64,000 nucleotides of DNA from Desulfitobacterium sp050251735 (lineage in GTDB: Bacteria; Bacillota; Desulfitobacteriia; Desulfitobacteriales; Desulfitobacteriaceae), in contig JBFWMF010000013.1 of NCBI GenBank assembly GCA_050251735.1, positions 1 to 64,000 on the forward strand, read 5' to 3'. Within the stretch, counting starts at the first letter, position 1, and every line of letters starts with the position of its first letter. Below, piece by piece: positions 34,686-44,458 of the stretch. The notes beneath the pieces were generated by a model that did not search any database, was not told where the DNA came from, and worked only from the letters and a program-made list of their open reading frames with translations. The translations under genes were made by a program, and so were the position numbers.

Positions 34686-36140
34686 TTGGAGCGGTTCAAT
34701 TTCGAAGAAACGGTAGCTTATTTGAAAATGAAGAACCTGGATTATACGGAACGATCCATACCGTTCCACGATGGAATGCTCAGCGATGCCGTAATTGAGC
34801 TGTTCTACATCTCCCAGCTTACGGACAGGGTAGCGCTTACGGATAGCGTCGTCAAACCTCTCGTCCAGCATTGTTCCGCTGCCCGAAACCCCATAAACGC
34901 GCAAATTGCGATGGATAGCATTATTTATGCTGATAACTGTAGAATCGAATCGGACGGCGGAGTAATCGAAGATTTCCTTCTCGCCGGAAGGGTAGTCATT
35001 CTTTTTTCGAATGACCAGCAGTATATCGTGGTCGACTTAAAAAAGGTGGAGCACAGGTATGTTCCTACGCCGCAGCTTTCCTATTCCATCAGGGGGCCGC
35101 AGGATTGCTTCAGCGAAAATCTGGATGCAAACCTTTCCCTTATTAGATATCGGGTTAAAGATAAGAACATGCGGATCAAGAATTTCGAGGTGGGCAGAAG
35201 AACAAAGGCCCGGGTAGCCGTGCTCTATATTGAGGATATCGCCAATGATACTGTCGTTAAGGAGGTCCAAAAAAGAATTGAGTGTATTGACGTTGATGGC
35301 ATCGGTGAATCGGGAGAGCTCCAGGGTTTCCTTTTAAACAATAAGCTGCAGCTGTTCCCACAAATAGGCCTAGTTGAACGGTCCGATATGGCATTCCATT
35401 CACTCCTTGAGGGAAAGGTCGTGGTGCTGGTGGATGGCAGCGGAGTTGCCCTGCTCGCACCTAAAACCTTCAGTGAGTTTTTCTATACCGGAGACGATCG
35501 ATTTGACAATAAGTTATTTGGCCTGTTTGCAAGGTTATTGCGGTATACTGCAATCATCCTCGCCCTGACCGGTTCAAGTTTGTTTGTCGCACTGACATCG
35601 TTTCATACGGATGTTCTGCCTATAAAATATGCCATTTCTTTATCTGAAATGCGTTCAAACGTGCCTACCACTGCGTTGATTGGAGCGTTATTACTTGAGT
35701 TTATTATGGAACTTCTCCGAGAAGCACTACTAAGGGTTCCCAGGCAGATCGGCTCCGCAATCGGCATCGTGGGCGCAATTGTTATTGGCTCGGCTGCGAT
35801 ATCGGCGGGAATTTTCAGCCCGCTTCTGCTCATCATCGTATCGACATCGTTGCTTGCGTCATTTGCTATCCCCGATTACTCATTAGTAAATCCGTTTAGA
35901 GTGCTGAAATTCGTACTTCTATTATTTACTGGAACAATGGGATTCTTCGGATTTACGATATTTATGATTTTTATTTTGACAGAGCTTGTTTCTCTGAATA
36001 GTTTTGGCGTACCTTATATGGCGCCATGGGCGCCGTTCAATTTTCATGATTTTACGAGAACGCTTATTAATGGATCGACGCTGGACTCAAAGCGTCCAGA
36101 TTATTTGCGCACAAAAGACAAAACCAGAATGAAAGAATAG
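34686..36140 (+). CDS. Spore germination receptor subunit (GerAA/GerKA type)
   Basis: The A subunit contributes a soluble N-terminal domain and a membrane part to the receptor. The 484-residue product has a soluble N-terminal half and four to five membrane helices in the C-terminal half, with the family text LPIKYAISLSEMRSNVPT and EALLRVPRQIGSAIGIVG. The TTG at 34686 sits 9 bases after GGGAGG, while ATG 34677 is directly against it, so TTG is chosen. Order in this operon is B-C-A instead of the usual A-B-C. Confidence 0.94.
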   Translation: MERFNFEETVAYLKMKNLDYTERSIPFHDGMLSDAVIELFYISQLTDRVALTDSVVKPLVQHCSAARNPINAQIAMDSIIYADNCRIESDGGVIEDFLLAGRVVILFSNDQQYIVVDLKKVEHRYVPTPQLSYSIRGPQDCFSENLDANLSLIRYRVKDKNMRIKNFEVGRRTKARVAVLYIEDIANDTVVKEVQKRIECIDVDGIGESGELQGFLLNNKLQLFPQIGLVERSDMAFHSLLEGKVVVLVDGSGVALLAPKTFSEFFYTGDDRFDNKLFGLFARLLRYTAIILALTGSSLFVALTSFHTDVLPIKYAISLSEMRSNVPTTALIGALLLEFIMELLREALLRVPRQIGSAIGIVGAIVIGSAAISAGIFSPLLLIIVSTSLLASFAIPDYSLVNPFRVLKFVLLLFTGTMGFFGFTIFMIFILTELVSLNSFGVPYMAPWAPFNFHDFTRTLINGSTLDSKRPDYLRTKDKTRMKE

Positions 36141-36257
36141 TAGGCTGTGTTTTCAACGAGATATGACCTAAATTGGGCAATCGATGAATTTAGCCATTGT
36201 TTGACAACATTTGGCTTTCATATCTAAGGAAATCAAGGGAAAACTAAATTTGCGCAC

Positions 36258-36284
36258 AAGCACCATACAAAAGGTGCTTTTTTG
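36258..36284 (+). terminator. Terminator after the ger operon
   Basis: AAGCACC (36258-36264) / GGTGCTT (36273-36279), loop ATACAAAA, then a T-run. Confidence 0.8.
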
Positions 36285-36344
36285 TGAACAGAAATTAGAG
36301 TAGGTAAGATAAAATGGATTCGACCCTGGAAAGGAGCGTGTTCC

Positions 36345-37763
36345 ATGAAAAGACACCTTTGGCTTGTCCTTTTGACTGTAGTAGTGATTGTGATTTTAAC
36401 AGGTTGCAATATGCAAAATATGCTGGGAAGCTTAATGGGAAACAATGAAAAGACCTCAAGCAAATCCTCTCAAAAGCAAGAAGAGAAAAAAATTATTGCA
36501 GTTGCCTTGAATGAGGAAGACCCCAACAAAGCCATGTTTCTGCTAGGCATTCAGGAAATAGCTGCCAAAGAAGAAATGGAAGTTAAAGTTCTCACTGAAA
36601 AAGAATCAGGGGACTCAGAGGCCCTGAAAGAGGCCAAGATTCTTATTTTTCAAGATGGTGAACAGTCCTTTTTAAAAGATGCGGAAAAGAGCGATATTCC
36701 AATTCTGGCCTTAAACAGCTTGCCCCAAGGGGTAAGAGCTCAAGGTATTATTCTTCCGGATCCAAATCAGATAGGAACCATAATGGCACAGCAAATTCAA
36801 GGGAAGATTTCGGAAGGACAGGTAGTTTACTTGCAAGGAGAGTCCGAGGATCCGGCAGCCCAGATGAGCTTAGCCGCCCTCAAACAAGAATCTGGGAAAA
36901 ACCCAAAGATCACCATACATAGCATTGCAAACCCCTCAGAATCAGAAGCAATAGCAATACAAGGCCTCAGGGAACACTTGCAAAGAAATCCGGGCCAAGT
37001 AAAGGTTGTCTGTGCCCAAAATGAGAAGCTAGCATCCCAAGCTTATGAATTGCTCAAAACGCTGCAACTCACTGGAAAAGTCCTCCTCATGGGTGGACAA
37101 GCGAACCCTCAGTCCCTGCAGCGTATTGCCTCAGTCGGCCAGATGGCTGATGTTGATACTGCACCCTATGTCCAAGGGGTCAACGCCATGCAATGGGCCC
37201 AAAAAATCATGAATAAAGAGTCCATCGACATCACTCAATCTATTACCGGAGACCAAGGGGAAGTAGCGGCGAAGATCATCCCAGTAAAAACCGTCACCGC
37301 TGAAAATTTATCCTTAATCCAAAAAAGCTATACCAAGGCGGCCCAAGCACAGAAAGAACTCGAAAAGAAGCAGGAAGAATCACAAGCAAACAATGCGGGA
37401 AGTAAGGGGGATAACAAAAGTAAAGGCAATGGTGATAGTGGGAATAGCGGAGATGGGAAAAGCAGCAAGAGTAAAGAAGGAGATTCCCAGGATCAAGGGC
37501 AGGAAGGTGCATCCTCTCAAGGAAAAGAAGGAAGTCAGGGTGTTATGCCTGAAGGGGTAAAGAAAGTGACAGAAAAAGTCCATACCGAGATTATTCGGGA
37601 ATACCTTGATGATAACGGCAAGGTTCTGGGAACAGAGAAGAGTGCGAATGACCAAGTACGCACGATTCCGCCGGAAATGTTGCTTAAAGAGCAGCAAAAG
37701 CAGCAAGGTGGGCAGCAAGGACAACAAGAGAAGCAAGATGGAAAGTCTTCAGGATCAGAATAG
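36345..37763 (+). CDS. Lipoprotein with sugar-binding-protein-like domain and disordered tail
   Basis: The 472-residue product starts with a lipoprotein signal (lipobox LTGC, Cys near residue 21). Residues about 48-335 look like a periplasmic-binding fold of the LacI/ribose-binding type (KIIAVALNEEDPNKAMFLLG, then the LMGGQANPQSLQR turn). A Gly/Ser/Lys/Asp-rich linker (about 345-400) follows, then a compact block VTEKVHTEIIREYLDDNGKV near 407, then a Gln-rich end. No permease or ATPase is adjacent, so a sensing or structural role is possible. ATG at 36345 has GGAAAGGAG upstream. Confidence 0.8.
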   Translation: MKRHLWLVLLTVVVIVILTGCNMQNMLGSLMGNNEKTSSKSSQKQEEKKIIAVALNEEDPNKAMFLLGIQEIAAKEEMEVKVLTEKESGDSEALKEAKILIFQDGEQSFLKDAEKSDIPILALNSLPQGVRAQGIILPDPNQIGTIMAQQIQGKISEGQVVYLQGESEDPAAQMSLAALKQESGKNPKITIHSIANPSESEAIAIQGLREHLQRNPGQVKVVCAQNEKLASQAYELLKTLQLTGKVLLMGGQANPQSLQRIASVGQMADVDTAPYVQGVNAMQWAQKIMNKESIDITQSITGDQGEVAAKIIPVKTVTAENLSLIQKSYTKAAQAQKELEKKQEESQANNAGSKGDNKSKGNGDSGNSGDGKSSKSKEGDSQDQGQEGASSQGKEGSQGVMPEGVKKVTEKVHTEIIREYLDDNGKVLGTEKSANDQVRTIPPEMLLKEQQKQQGGQQGQQEKQDGKSSGSE

Positions 37764-37801
37764 AGGTGATCAGAAATCCTAGAATTACCATCTGAAATCA
37801 C

Positions 37802-37832
37802 AAAAAACCGAACGTGTTTTCGGTTTTTTTGT
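37802..37832. terminator. Bidirectional terminator
   Basis: AAAAAACCGAA / TTCGGTTTTTTT stem with loop CGTGTT, flanked by A- and T-runs, so usable from both sides. Confidence 0.82.
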
Positions 37833-37952
37833 TTTATTTCCCGTACAAGAAGTGGTATAATTTTGTTTAGAATGATTTAAAGGGCGGTCAAAGTTCTTAT
37901 TTGAAAGCAAGAACATAAATAGTGTGTCAAGGAAAGGAGATTGGGGTACCCC

Positions 37953-39992
37953 ATGGAGTTTCGTTTACATTCCCCATATAAGCCCGCCGGTGATCAGCCA
38001 CAGGCGATTGATGCTCTGGTTGAAAGTATAAATACTGGCAGACGCCATCAAACCTTGTTGGGAGTCACCGGTTCAGGTAAAACCTTTACAATGGCCAATG
38101 TTATTGAAAAGGTGCAGCGCCCAACCCTTATTTTGGCCCACAATAAGACCTTAGCCGCTCAACTCTACAGCGAGTTCAAGGAATTCTTTCCTGAGAATGC
38201 TGTGGAGTATTTTGTGAGCTATTATGACTATTATCAACCGGAGGCCTATGTACCCTCCAGTGATACTTATATAGAAAAGGATTCCTCGATCAATGAAGAG
38301 ATTGATAAAATGCGCCACTCGGCTACGGCGGCCTTGTTTGAACGACGTGATGTAATTGTAGTGGCCAGCGTATCTTGTATCTATGGTTTGGGTTCTCCTG
38401 AGGAATATCGTGACCTGATGGTTTCCCTGCGACAAGGGCAAGAGATTGATCGCAATGATATCCTGAAGAAGTTGATTTCAGTCCAATACGATCGTAATGA
38501 TATGGCTTTTGAACGCGGGACCTTCCGAGTCCGTGGCGACGTCGTCGAAGTCTACCCGGCTGGGTCCAGTGACCATGCTATGCGCATTGAAATGTTTGGT
38601 GATGAAATCGAACATATCTACGAGATCAATGTTCTCACCGGGGAAATTATCGGTGAACGGCGACATGTCTCCATTTTCCCGAATTCTCACTATGTTACCG
38701 CTCGTGATAAAGTCTTGTTAGCTGCCGAGAATATCGAGCAAGAGTTGGAAGAGAGGCTCAAACTCTTCAAGGAAGAGAACAAGTTATTGGAAGCTCAGCG
38801 AATCGAGCAGCGAACTCGCTATGATTTAGAGATGCTGAGGGAAATGGGCTTTTGCAACGGTGTCGAGAACTATTCCCGCCATTTGACCTTTCGCGAACCG
38901 GGAGAAACACCCTACACCTTGCTGCACTTTTTCCCAGAAGATTATCTCATGATGATTGACGAATCTCATGTGACTCTGCCCCAAGTCCGCGGAATGTATG
39001 AAGGGGACCGCTCCCGTAAGTCCACCTTAGTGGAATTTGGTTTCCGGCTTCCTTCAGCCTTAGATAACCGCCCGCTGAAGTTTGAGGAATTTGAAAAACA
39101 GGTACCCCAAAGGGTTTATATTAGCGCTACCCCCGGTCCCTATGAACTGGAGAATTGCCCGCAGATTGTCGAGCAAATCATCCGACCTACGGGACTATTG
39201 GATCCGGAGATATCTGTCCGGCCGACGAAAGGTCAGATTGATGATCTGATCGGTGAGATTAACCAGAGAATCGAGCGGGATGAGCGGGTCCTAGTCACCA
39301 CCCTTACCAAGAAGATGGCTGAGGATTTAACGGATTATCTAAAAAACCTCAATATGTCGGTTAAATACCTCCACTCCGATATTACGACCCTAGAGCGGGT
39401 AGAAATACTTCGGGAACTGCGCCTAGGAGATATCGACATTATTGTCGGGATTAACCTTTTAAGAGAGGGGTTGGACCTTCCGGAGGTTTCCCTAGTGGCT
39501 ATTCTTGATGCAGATAAAGAAGGTTTTCTGCGTGCCGAACGTTCTCTCATTCAGACCATCGGACGCGCCGCCCGCAACGCCGAAGGTAAAGTTATCATGT
39601 ACGCCGATCAGATGACACGGTCTATGAAAATTGCTATCGAAGAAACCGATCGACGCCGGGCGATTCAAAGAGCCCATAACGAGAAGAACGGAATTACCCC
39701 GCAAACCATTCGTAAAAAGATCTACGAAGTCCCTGAAGCCACCAAAGTCGCGGAGAGGAAAGCAGCCTACGCAGCTAAGTTGCCCGCTGAAGAGCTGAAG
39801 GAGCTTTTGAAGAGCCTTGAACAAGAAATGCGCTTAGCCGCCAAGGAAATGGACTTTGAGCGAGCAGCCCAGATCCGCGATGCCATCATCGAGCTCAAAG
39901 GGGAAGAAAACAAATATAAGCGACCTACCCAAGGAGGACGCGCCCGTAAGAAGGACTCGGCGGCTCCTGCGGGCCGAAAGAGGGGCAAGTAA
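37953..39992 (+). CDS. uvrB: Excinuclease ABC subunit B
   Basis: UvrB verifies lesions and loads UvrC in nucleotide excision repair. The 679-residue product has Walker A GVTGSGKTFTM near residue 38, the beta-hairpin text YYDYYQPEAYVP near 90, SCIYGLGSPEEY near 140, helicase motif QTIGRAARN near 535, and the C-terminal UVR motif (AKEMDFERAAQIRD) near 640. ATG at 37953 fits the family start MEFRLHSPYKPAGDQP; an in-frame TTG at 37941 is closer to AAAGGAGA and is an alternative. uvrA follows 570 bases later on the same strand. Confidence 0.97.
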   Translation: MEFRLHSPYKPAGDQPQAIDALVESINTGRRHQTLLGVTGSGKTFTMANVIEKVQRPTLILAHNKTLAAQLYSEFKEFFPENAVEYFVSYYDYYQPEAYVPSSDTYIEKDSSINEEIDKMRHSATAALFERRDVIVVASVSCIYGLGSPEEYRDLMVSLRQGQEIDRNDILKKLISVQYDRNDMAFERGTFRVRGDVVEVYPAGSSDHAMRIEMFGDEIEHIYEINVLTGEIIGERRHVSIFPNSHYVTARDKVLLAAENIEQELEERLKLFKEENKLLEAQRIEQRTRYDLEMLREMGFCNGVENYSRHLTFREPGETPYTLLHFFPEDYLMMIDESHVTLPQVRGMYEGDRSRKSTLVEFGFRLPSALDNRPLKFEEFEKQVPQRVYISATPGPYELENCPQIVEQIIRPTGLLDPEISVRPTKGQIDDLIGEINQRIERDERVLVTTLTKKMAEDLTDYLKNLNMSVKYLHSDITTLERVEILRELRLGDIDIIVGINLLREGLDLPEVSLVAILDADKEGFLRAERSLIQTIGRAARNAEGKVIMYADQMTRSMKIAIEETDRRRAIQRAHNEKNGITPQTIRKKIYEVPEATKVAERKAAYAAKLPAEELKELLKSLEQEMRLAAKEMDFERAAQIRDAIIELKGEENKYKRPTQGGRARKKDSAAPAGRKRGK

Positions 39993-40017
39993 GATGGCTT
40001 TGAAAGTGTGAGTCTCC

Positions 40018-40228
40018 AGGATTTTGCGTTACACCGTTCGCTCAGTAAGCTGCGCGGTGCCAAACTAACGCTCAAGCTCTTCGCTCCGACATGTTCCCGG
40101 CTAAATCGGCTCCTGCCTCGTAGCCGGTTGGAAACGTCCTGTTTCCAACATGTCTCCGCTGCTAGCTTTTCACGAAGTTTGGCATCCTGCTCGCCTAGAA
40201 GGCGCTCACTCTTGTAACGCAAAATCCT
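40018..40228. repeat. Large palindromic intergenic element (MITE-like), uvrB-uvrA gap
   Basis: Terminal 16-base inverted repeats are perfect (AGGATTTTGCGTTACA at 40018-40033 and its complement at 40213-40228). Inside, further inverted matches occur: GCCAAACT against AGTTTGGC, and GACATGTT against AACATGTC. The 211-base element could fold into one long imperfect hairpin. It has no coding capacity. Its ends do not match any IS I recognise. Confidence 0.75.
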
Positions 40229-40403
40229 TGGGTCAACTCTTAAGGTATTTGAGCAGCCTTTTGGGTCCTCGTTGGCTATTAGTTCTGCTAATACGGATAA
40301 CTAAGCTTTAGTATGGTAGGCTCTTTAGCCTACATCCCTCTAAGCCTAGCTGTTATTCCTTGCTTAAAAGCTATCCCATGCATAATCAGAAGAAAACAAC
40401 CCA

Positions 40404-40490
40404 AGGGCTTTGCTTTACAGCAGAGAACGGCTTCTAAGCGATTAGATTGCTCCGCGCAGCTAATAGAGTGAACGCGTAAAGCAAAGCCCT
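40404..40490. repeat. Second palindromic element in the uvrB-uvrA gap
   Basis: Perfect 15-base arms AGGGCTTTGCTTTAC (40404-40418) and GTAAAGCAAAGCCCT (40476-40490) enclose 57 bases with little further pairing. A small GTAGGC/GCCTAC hairpin lies upstream at 40316-40333. The 570-base gap otherwise shows no gene; a promoter for uvrA was not found. Confidence 0.7.
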
Positions 40491-40562
40491 GGAGACAGCC
40501 CATAGAGACCTTACACCTATACAACCGCCCCTAAGAAGCAAACTAACCTGAGGAGGACCATA

Positions 40563-43400
40563 ATGACCCAGAACTTCATCAAAGTACGCGGCGCCCGCGC
40601 CCATAACTTGAAAAATATTAATATCGACATCCCCAGAGACCAGCTCGTCGTGGTCACTGGCTTATCCGGTTCGGGAAAATCCTCGCTAGCCTTCGATACC
40701 ATCTATGCCGAAGGTCAACGACGCTACGTAGAATCCCTATCCTCTTATGCCCGGATGTTCCTTGGGCAAATGGACAAGCCTGATGTTGACTACATTGAAG
40801 GGCTTTCGCCAGCCATTTCTATCGATCAAAAGACAACGAACCGCAATCCTCGCTCCACAGTGGGAACGGTTACGGAAGTTTATGATTATTTGCGTTTGCT
40901 TTATGCACGGATCGGCCATCCCCATTGCCCAAAATGCGGTATGGAAATTAGTCAGCAAACCGTACAACAAATGGTTGATCAGATCATGGCGTATCCGGAA
41001 CGGAGCAAGCTTCAGATTTTGGCGCCCTTGATCAAGGGTAAAAAAGGGGAGCATGTCAAAGTGCTTGACGATGCTCGCAAGGCTGGTTATGTGCGGGTGC
41101 GCGTGGATGGTGAGAATCGGGATTTAAGTGAAGAGATAAAACTGGAAAAGAACAAAAAGCATTCTATTGAAGTTGTCGTTGACCGTATTACCTTAAAGCC
41201 GGAAAGCGCTGTTCGTTTGGCAGATTCTTTAGAAGCGGCCTTGAAGCTGGGGGAAGGGAATGTTCTTGTGGACATCATCGGTGAAACGGAGATTCTCTTT
41301 AGCGAGAACTTTGCCTGTCCGGACTGCGGTATTGCCCTTGAAGAAATCTCCCCACGGCTTTTTTCCTTTAACAGCCCCTTTGGAGCCTGCCCAGATTGCA
41401 CCGGCTTAGGCGCTAATTTAGAAGTGGATATAGACTTAATTATTCCTGATAAAAGGATGACCCTCAAGGAAGGGGCCATCGTGCCTTGGGCTAAATCTCA
41501 ATCCAGTTACTATCCTGCTATGCTCACTGCTGTCAGTGAGGCTCTCGGCTTTACTATGGATACCCCCTTGGAAAACCTCACAGAGGAACAATGGAAGGGG
41601 TTGCTTCATGGCATTGATAAGCCCATAAAGTACAAATTTATGAGCTTCTTTGACGACAAACCGAAAGTGCACTCAGGACCCTTTGAAGGCTTGATTCCCT
41701 ATTTTGAGCGCCGTTATAAGGAATCCTCTTCCGATTATGTGAAGGGTGATATGGAAAATTATATGAGTGAGCGAGCGTGTCCGGCTTGTAAAGGCAAACG
41801 TCTGAAACCTGAAGCCCTGGCTGTCACGGTTGGAGAGCTTTCCATCGATGATTACACGCGGCTGCCCATCACTGACGCCCTAGAGTTTATCAACCAACTT
41901 CAGCTCAGTGAAAAGGAAGGAACTATTGCCCGCCAAATTCTCAAAGAGATTCGCGATCGCTTAGGATTCTTAATCAATGTCGGACTTAATTATTTGACCT
42001 TACATCGGGCTGCGGGAACACTCTCCGGCGGAGAAGCTCAGCGGATTCGCCTTGCCACCCAGATTGGCTCGAGCTTAACGGGAGTTCTTTATGTCTTGGA
42101 TGAACCCAGTATCGGCTTGCACCAGAGAGACAACGAAAAACTTTTGACAGCCTTAGAGCATTTAAGAGATTTGGGCAATACTTTGCTGGTGGTTGAGCAT
42201 GATGAGGATACCATGCTGGCTGCTGATCACATCATTGATATTGGTCCGGGAGCAGGAGTTCACGGCGGGCAGATTATTGCCGAAGGAACCATCGAGGATA
42301 TCAAAGAGAATCCGGCTTCCATCACTGGCCAATATTTGACCGGTACGCGGAAAATCCCTGTGCCGGCGGAAAGAAGGAAACTCAACGGTAAGTGGCTGGA
42401 AGTGAAAGGTGCCCGGGAAAATAATCTAAAGAATATCAACGTGCGCATACCGCTTGGGGTATTTAATGTGGTTACCGGCGTATCAGGTTCCGGGAAAAGC
42501 ACCCTAGTCAATGAGATTATCTATAAAACCTTAGCCACAAAGCTTAACCGCGCTACTAAACTCCGCGCCGGTCTCTTTAAAAGCATGGAGGGCTTAGAGC
42601 ATCTGGATAAGGTCATTGATATTGACCAATCTCCCATTGGCAGATCGCCACGTTCTAATCCCGCGACCTATACCGGGGTATTTGATTACATTCGTGAGCT
42701 GTTTTCCCAGATTCCTGAGGCCAAGATGAGAGGCTATTCGACGGGACGCTTCAGCTTCAATGTGAAAGGTGGGCGTTGTGAAGCCTGCAAGGGAGATGGC
42801 ATCATCAAGATTGAGATGCATTTTCTTCCGGATGTCTATGTTCCCTGTGAAGTGTGTCGGGGGGCTCGTTATAATCGCGAGACCCTAGAAGTTAAGTATA
42901 AAGGGAAAAGCATTGCGGAAGTTCTCGACATGACGGTAGATGAGGCGGTGGAGTTTTTTCAAGCAGTACCGAAAATTCTCCGCAAGATCCAGACCCTCCA
43001 GGATGTAGGCTTAGGCTATATTCGTCTTGGCCAACCTGCAACTACTTTGTCCGGCGGGGAAGCTCAGCGGGTAAAACTAGCTACCGAGCTGAGTCGTCGC
43101 AGTACGGGTAAAACCATTTATATCTTAGATGAACCCACGACTGGACTGCATATGGCCGATGTGGACCGTTTGCTTGAAGTCCTTCATCGCTTAGTGGATG
43201 GAGGGGATACCGTTTTGATTATTGAGCATAACCTTGATGTCATCAAGACAGCAGATTATCTCATTGACCTTGGCCCAGAAGGGGGCAATGGGGGTGGGCA
43301 AGTCCTCATCACCGGAACTCCTGAGGAAGTAGCGGCTTGTTCCAAGTCGTATACTGGGAAGTTTTTAAAGAAGCATTTACGGTCGAGACAAGGGGAATGA
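40563..43400 (+). CDS. uvrA: Excinuclease ABC subunit A
   Basis: UvrA is the ABC-type ATPase that finds DNA damage and loads UvrB. The 945-residue product has two Walker A sites (GLSGSGKSSLAFDT near residue 31, GVSGSGKSTLVNE near 640), two ABC signatures (LSGGEAQRIRLATQ and LSGGEAQRVKLATE), and zinc-binding cysteine clusters (CPDCG...CPDCTG near 253-280 and CEACKGDG...CEVC near 738-765). The EHDEDT and TTGLH switch regions are present. ATG at 40563 has TGAGGAGGA upstream. Length is typical. Confidence 0.98.
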   Translation: MTQNFIKVRGARAHNLKNINIDIPRDQLVVVTGLSGSGKSSLAFDTIYAEGQRRYVESLSSYARMFLGQMDKPDVDYIEGLSPAISIDQKTTNRNPRSTVGTVTEVYDYLRLLYARIGHPHCPKCGMEISQQTVQQMVDQIMAYPERSKLQILAPLIKGKKGEHVKVLDDARKAGYVRVRVDGENRDLSEEIKLEKNKKHSIEVVVDRITLKPESAVRLADSLEAALKLGEGNVLVDIIGETEILFSENFACPDCGIALEEISPRLFSFNSPFGACPDCTGLGANLEVDIDLIIPDKRMTLKEGAIVPWAKSQSSYYPAMLTAVSEALGFTMDTPLENLTEEQWKGLLHGIDKPIKYKFMSFFDDKPKVHSGPFEGLIPYFERRYKESSSDYVKGDMENYMSERACPACKGKRLKPEALAVTVGELSIDDYTRLPITDALEFINQLQLSEKEGTIARQILKEIRDRLGFLINVGLNYLTLHRAAGTLSGGEAQRIRLATQIGSSLTGVLYVLDEPSIGLHQRDNEKLLTALEHLRDLGNTLLVVEHDEDTMLAADHIIDIGPGAGVHGGQIIAEGTIEDIKENPASITGQYLTGTRKIPVPAERRKLNGKWLEVKGARENNLKNINVRIPLGVFNVVTGVSGSGKSTLVNEIIYKTLATKLNRATKLRAGLFKSMEGLEHLDKVIDIDQSPIGRSPRSNPATYTGVFDYIRELFSQIPEAKMRGYSTGRFSFNVKGGRCEACKGDGIIKIEMHFLPDVYVPCEVCRGARYNRETLEVKYKGKSIAEVLDMTVDEAVEFFQAVPKILRKIQTLQDVGLGYIRLGQPATTLSGGEAQRVKLATELSRRSTGKTIYILDEPTTGLHMADVDRLLEVLHRLVDGGDTVLIIEHNLDVIKTADYLIDLGPEGGNGGGQVLITGTPEEVAACSKSYTGKFLKKHLRSRQGE

Positions 43401-43433
43401 ACGCAAAAGTAATCCCAAGAGGAGATGAGAGAT

Positions 43434-44243
43434 TTGAGTATTAAGCTGGTGGCAACAGATTTAGATGATACGTTATTACGGGATGACCTAACCCTATCTC
43501 AACGCGTTATGGCAGCCATTCGTCAAGCGAAGGAGCAGGGAGTTTATGTGACCTTTGCAACAGGAAGAATGCCTGTGTCAGCTAGACCCTATGCCGAGCA
43601 GCTGGGGTTGGATGTTCCGATTATTACTTACAACGGAGCGATGATTCAGGAGGCAATAAGCCGTAAAATTCTTTATCGTAAGGTCATCTCGGTGGAAGTA
43701 GCCCGCGAAGTTATACGTTTTTTGTTGAGCGAAGAACTTTACCTGCATATGTATCGTGGAGATCGGGTCTTCGTTCAAAAGACGAATGAGTGGTCTGAGG
43801 CCTATGGACAAAAAACCGGGGTTCAAGTGGAAGAAGCTGATCTGCTTGAGATTCTCCAAGAAGAAAAGGAAGGGGTAGAGAAGATCATTATCTTTGCTCA
43901 TCCCGATGAACTAAAAATTTGGCGAGAGAAGCTTCGGGTTATGTTCCCAAAGATGCTCCATCTCACCTCATCGAAGCCATATTTCCTTGAACTAAATCAT
44001 CCAGAAGTCAATAAGGGTAATACCTTACTGAATTTTGCCAAGGGATTAGGTATTAAACCTGAGGAAGTTATGGCCATCGGTGATAGCCTTAACGACCTCG
44101 AGATGATCCGTTATGCAGGGCTTGGGGTAGCCATGGAAAATGCACATCAAGATGTAAAGGATGTCGCTAAGGTTATAACATCCTCCAATGAAGAGGATGG
44201 TGTGGCAAAGGCTATTGAGGACTATGTGCTTATTAGAAAATAA
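43434..44243 (+). CDS. HAD-superfamily Cof-type phosphatase
   Basis: The 269-residue product has the HAD nucleophile motif (DLDDTLLRD, the first Asp near residue 10), a C2-type cap, and the C-terminal GDSLNDLEM acidic motif near 220. Cof-type members dephosphorylate small phosphate compounds such as sugar phosphates or pyridoxal phosphate; the substrate is not inferable. TTG at 43434 sits 9 bases after AAGAGGAG; ATG 43425 touches that site. The gene follows uvrA closely (33 bases) and may share its transcript. A strong terminator follows. Confidence 0.9.
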   Translation: MSIKLVATDLDDTLLRDDLTLSQRVMAAIRQAKEQGVYVTFATGRMPVSARPYAEQLGLDVPIITYNGAMIQEAISRKILYRKVISVEVAREVIRFLLSEELYLHMYRGDRVFVQKTNEWSEAYGQKTGVQVEEADLLEILQEEKEGVEKIIIFAHPDELKIWREKLRVMFPKMLHLTSSKPYFLELNHPEVNKGNTLLNFAKGLGIKPEEVMAIGDSLNDLEMIRYAGLGVAMENAHQDVKDVAKVITSSNEEDGVAKAIEDYVLIRK

Positions 44244-44276
44244 AAAACATAGCTATAGTTAATATAAATAATGGCT

Positions 44277-44328
44277 AAAGGCTGATGGTTAACGAATATT
44301 ATGTGTTAACCATCAGCCTTTTTATTTT
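44277..44328 (+). terminator. Strong intrinsic terminator
   Basis: Perfect 17-base arms (44277-44293 and 44305-44321) with an 11-base loop and a T-rich tail. It separates the uvrA-HAD unit from the sulfur operon. Confidence 0.9.
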
Positions 44329-44418
44329 GGAGATTCGGTAGATTTAAGGCGCCGCACTGATCACATACACCCTTAAAAGGAGATGAAAAATTATTGTATA
44401 TTTTGAGGCAATTATATA

Positions 44419-44448
44419 TTGACAACGCTATTAGTGAAAGAGTATACT
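44419..44448 (+). promoter_or_regulatory. Sigma-A-type promoter of the sulfur operon
   Basis: TTGACA (44419-44424), 18-base spacer, TATACT (44443-44448). The CsoR-like operator lies directly downstream. Confidence 0.8.
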
Positions 44449-44458
44449 AATCTCAAAG

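Noticed and set aside
40018..40490. CRISPR array in the uvrB-uvrA gap
   Set aside because: There are inverted, not direct, repeats, no regular spacers and no cas genes.
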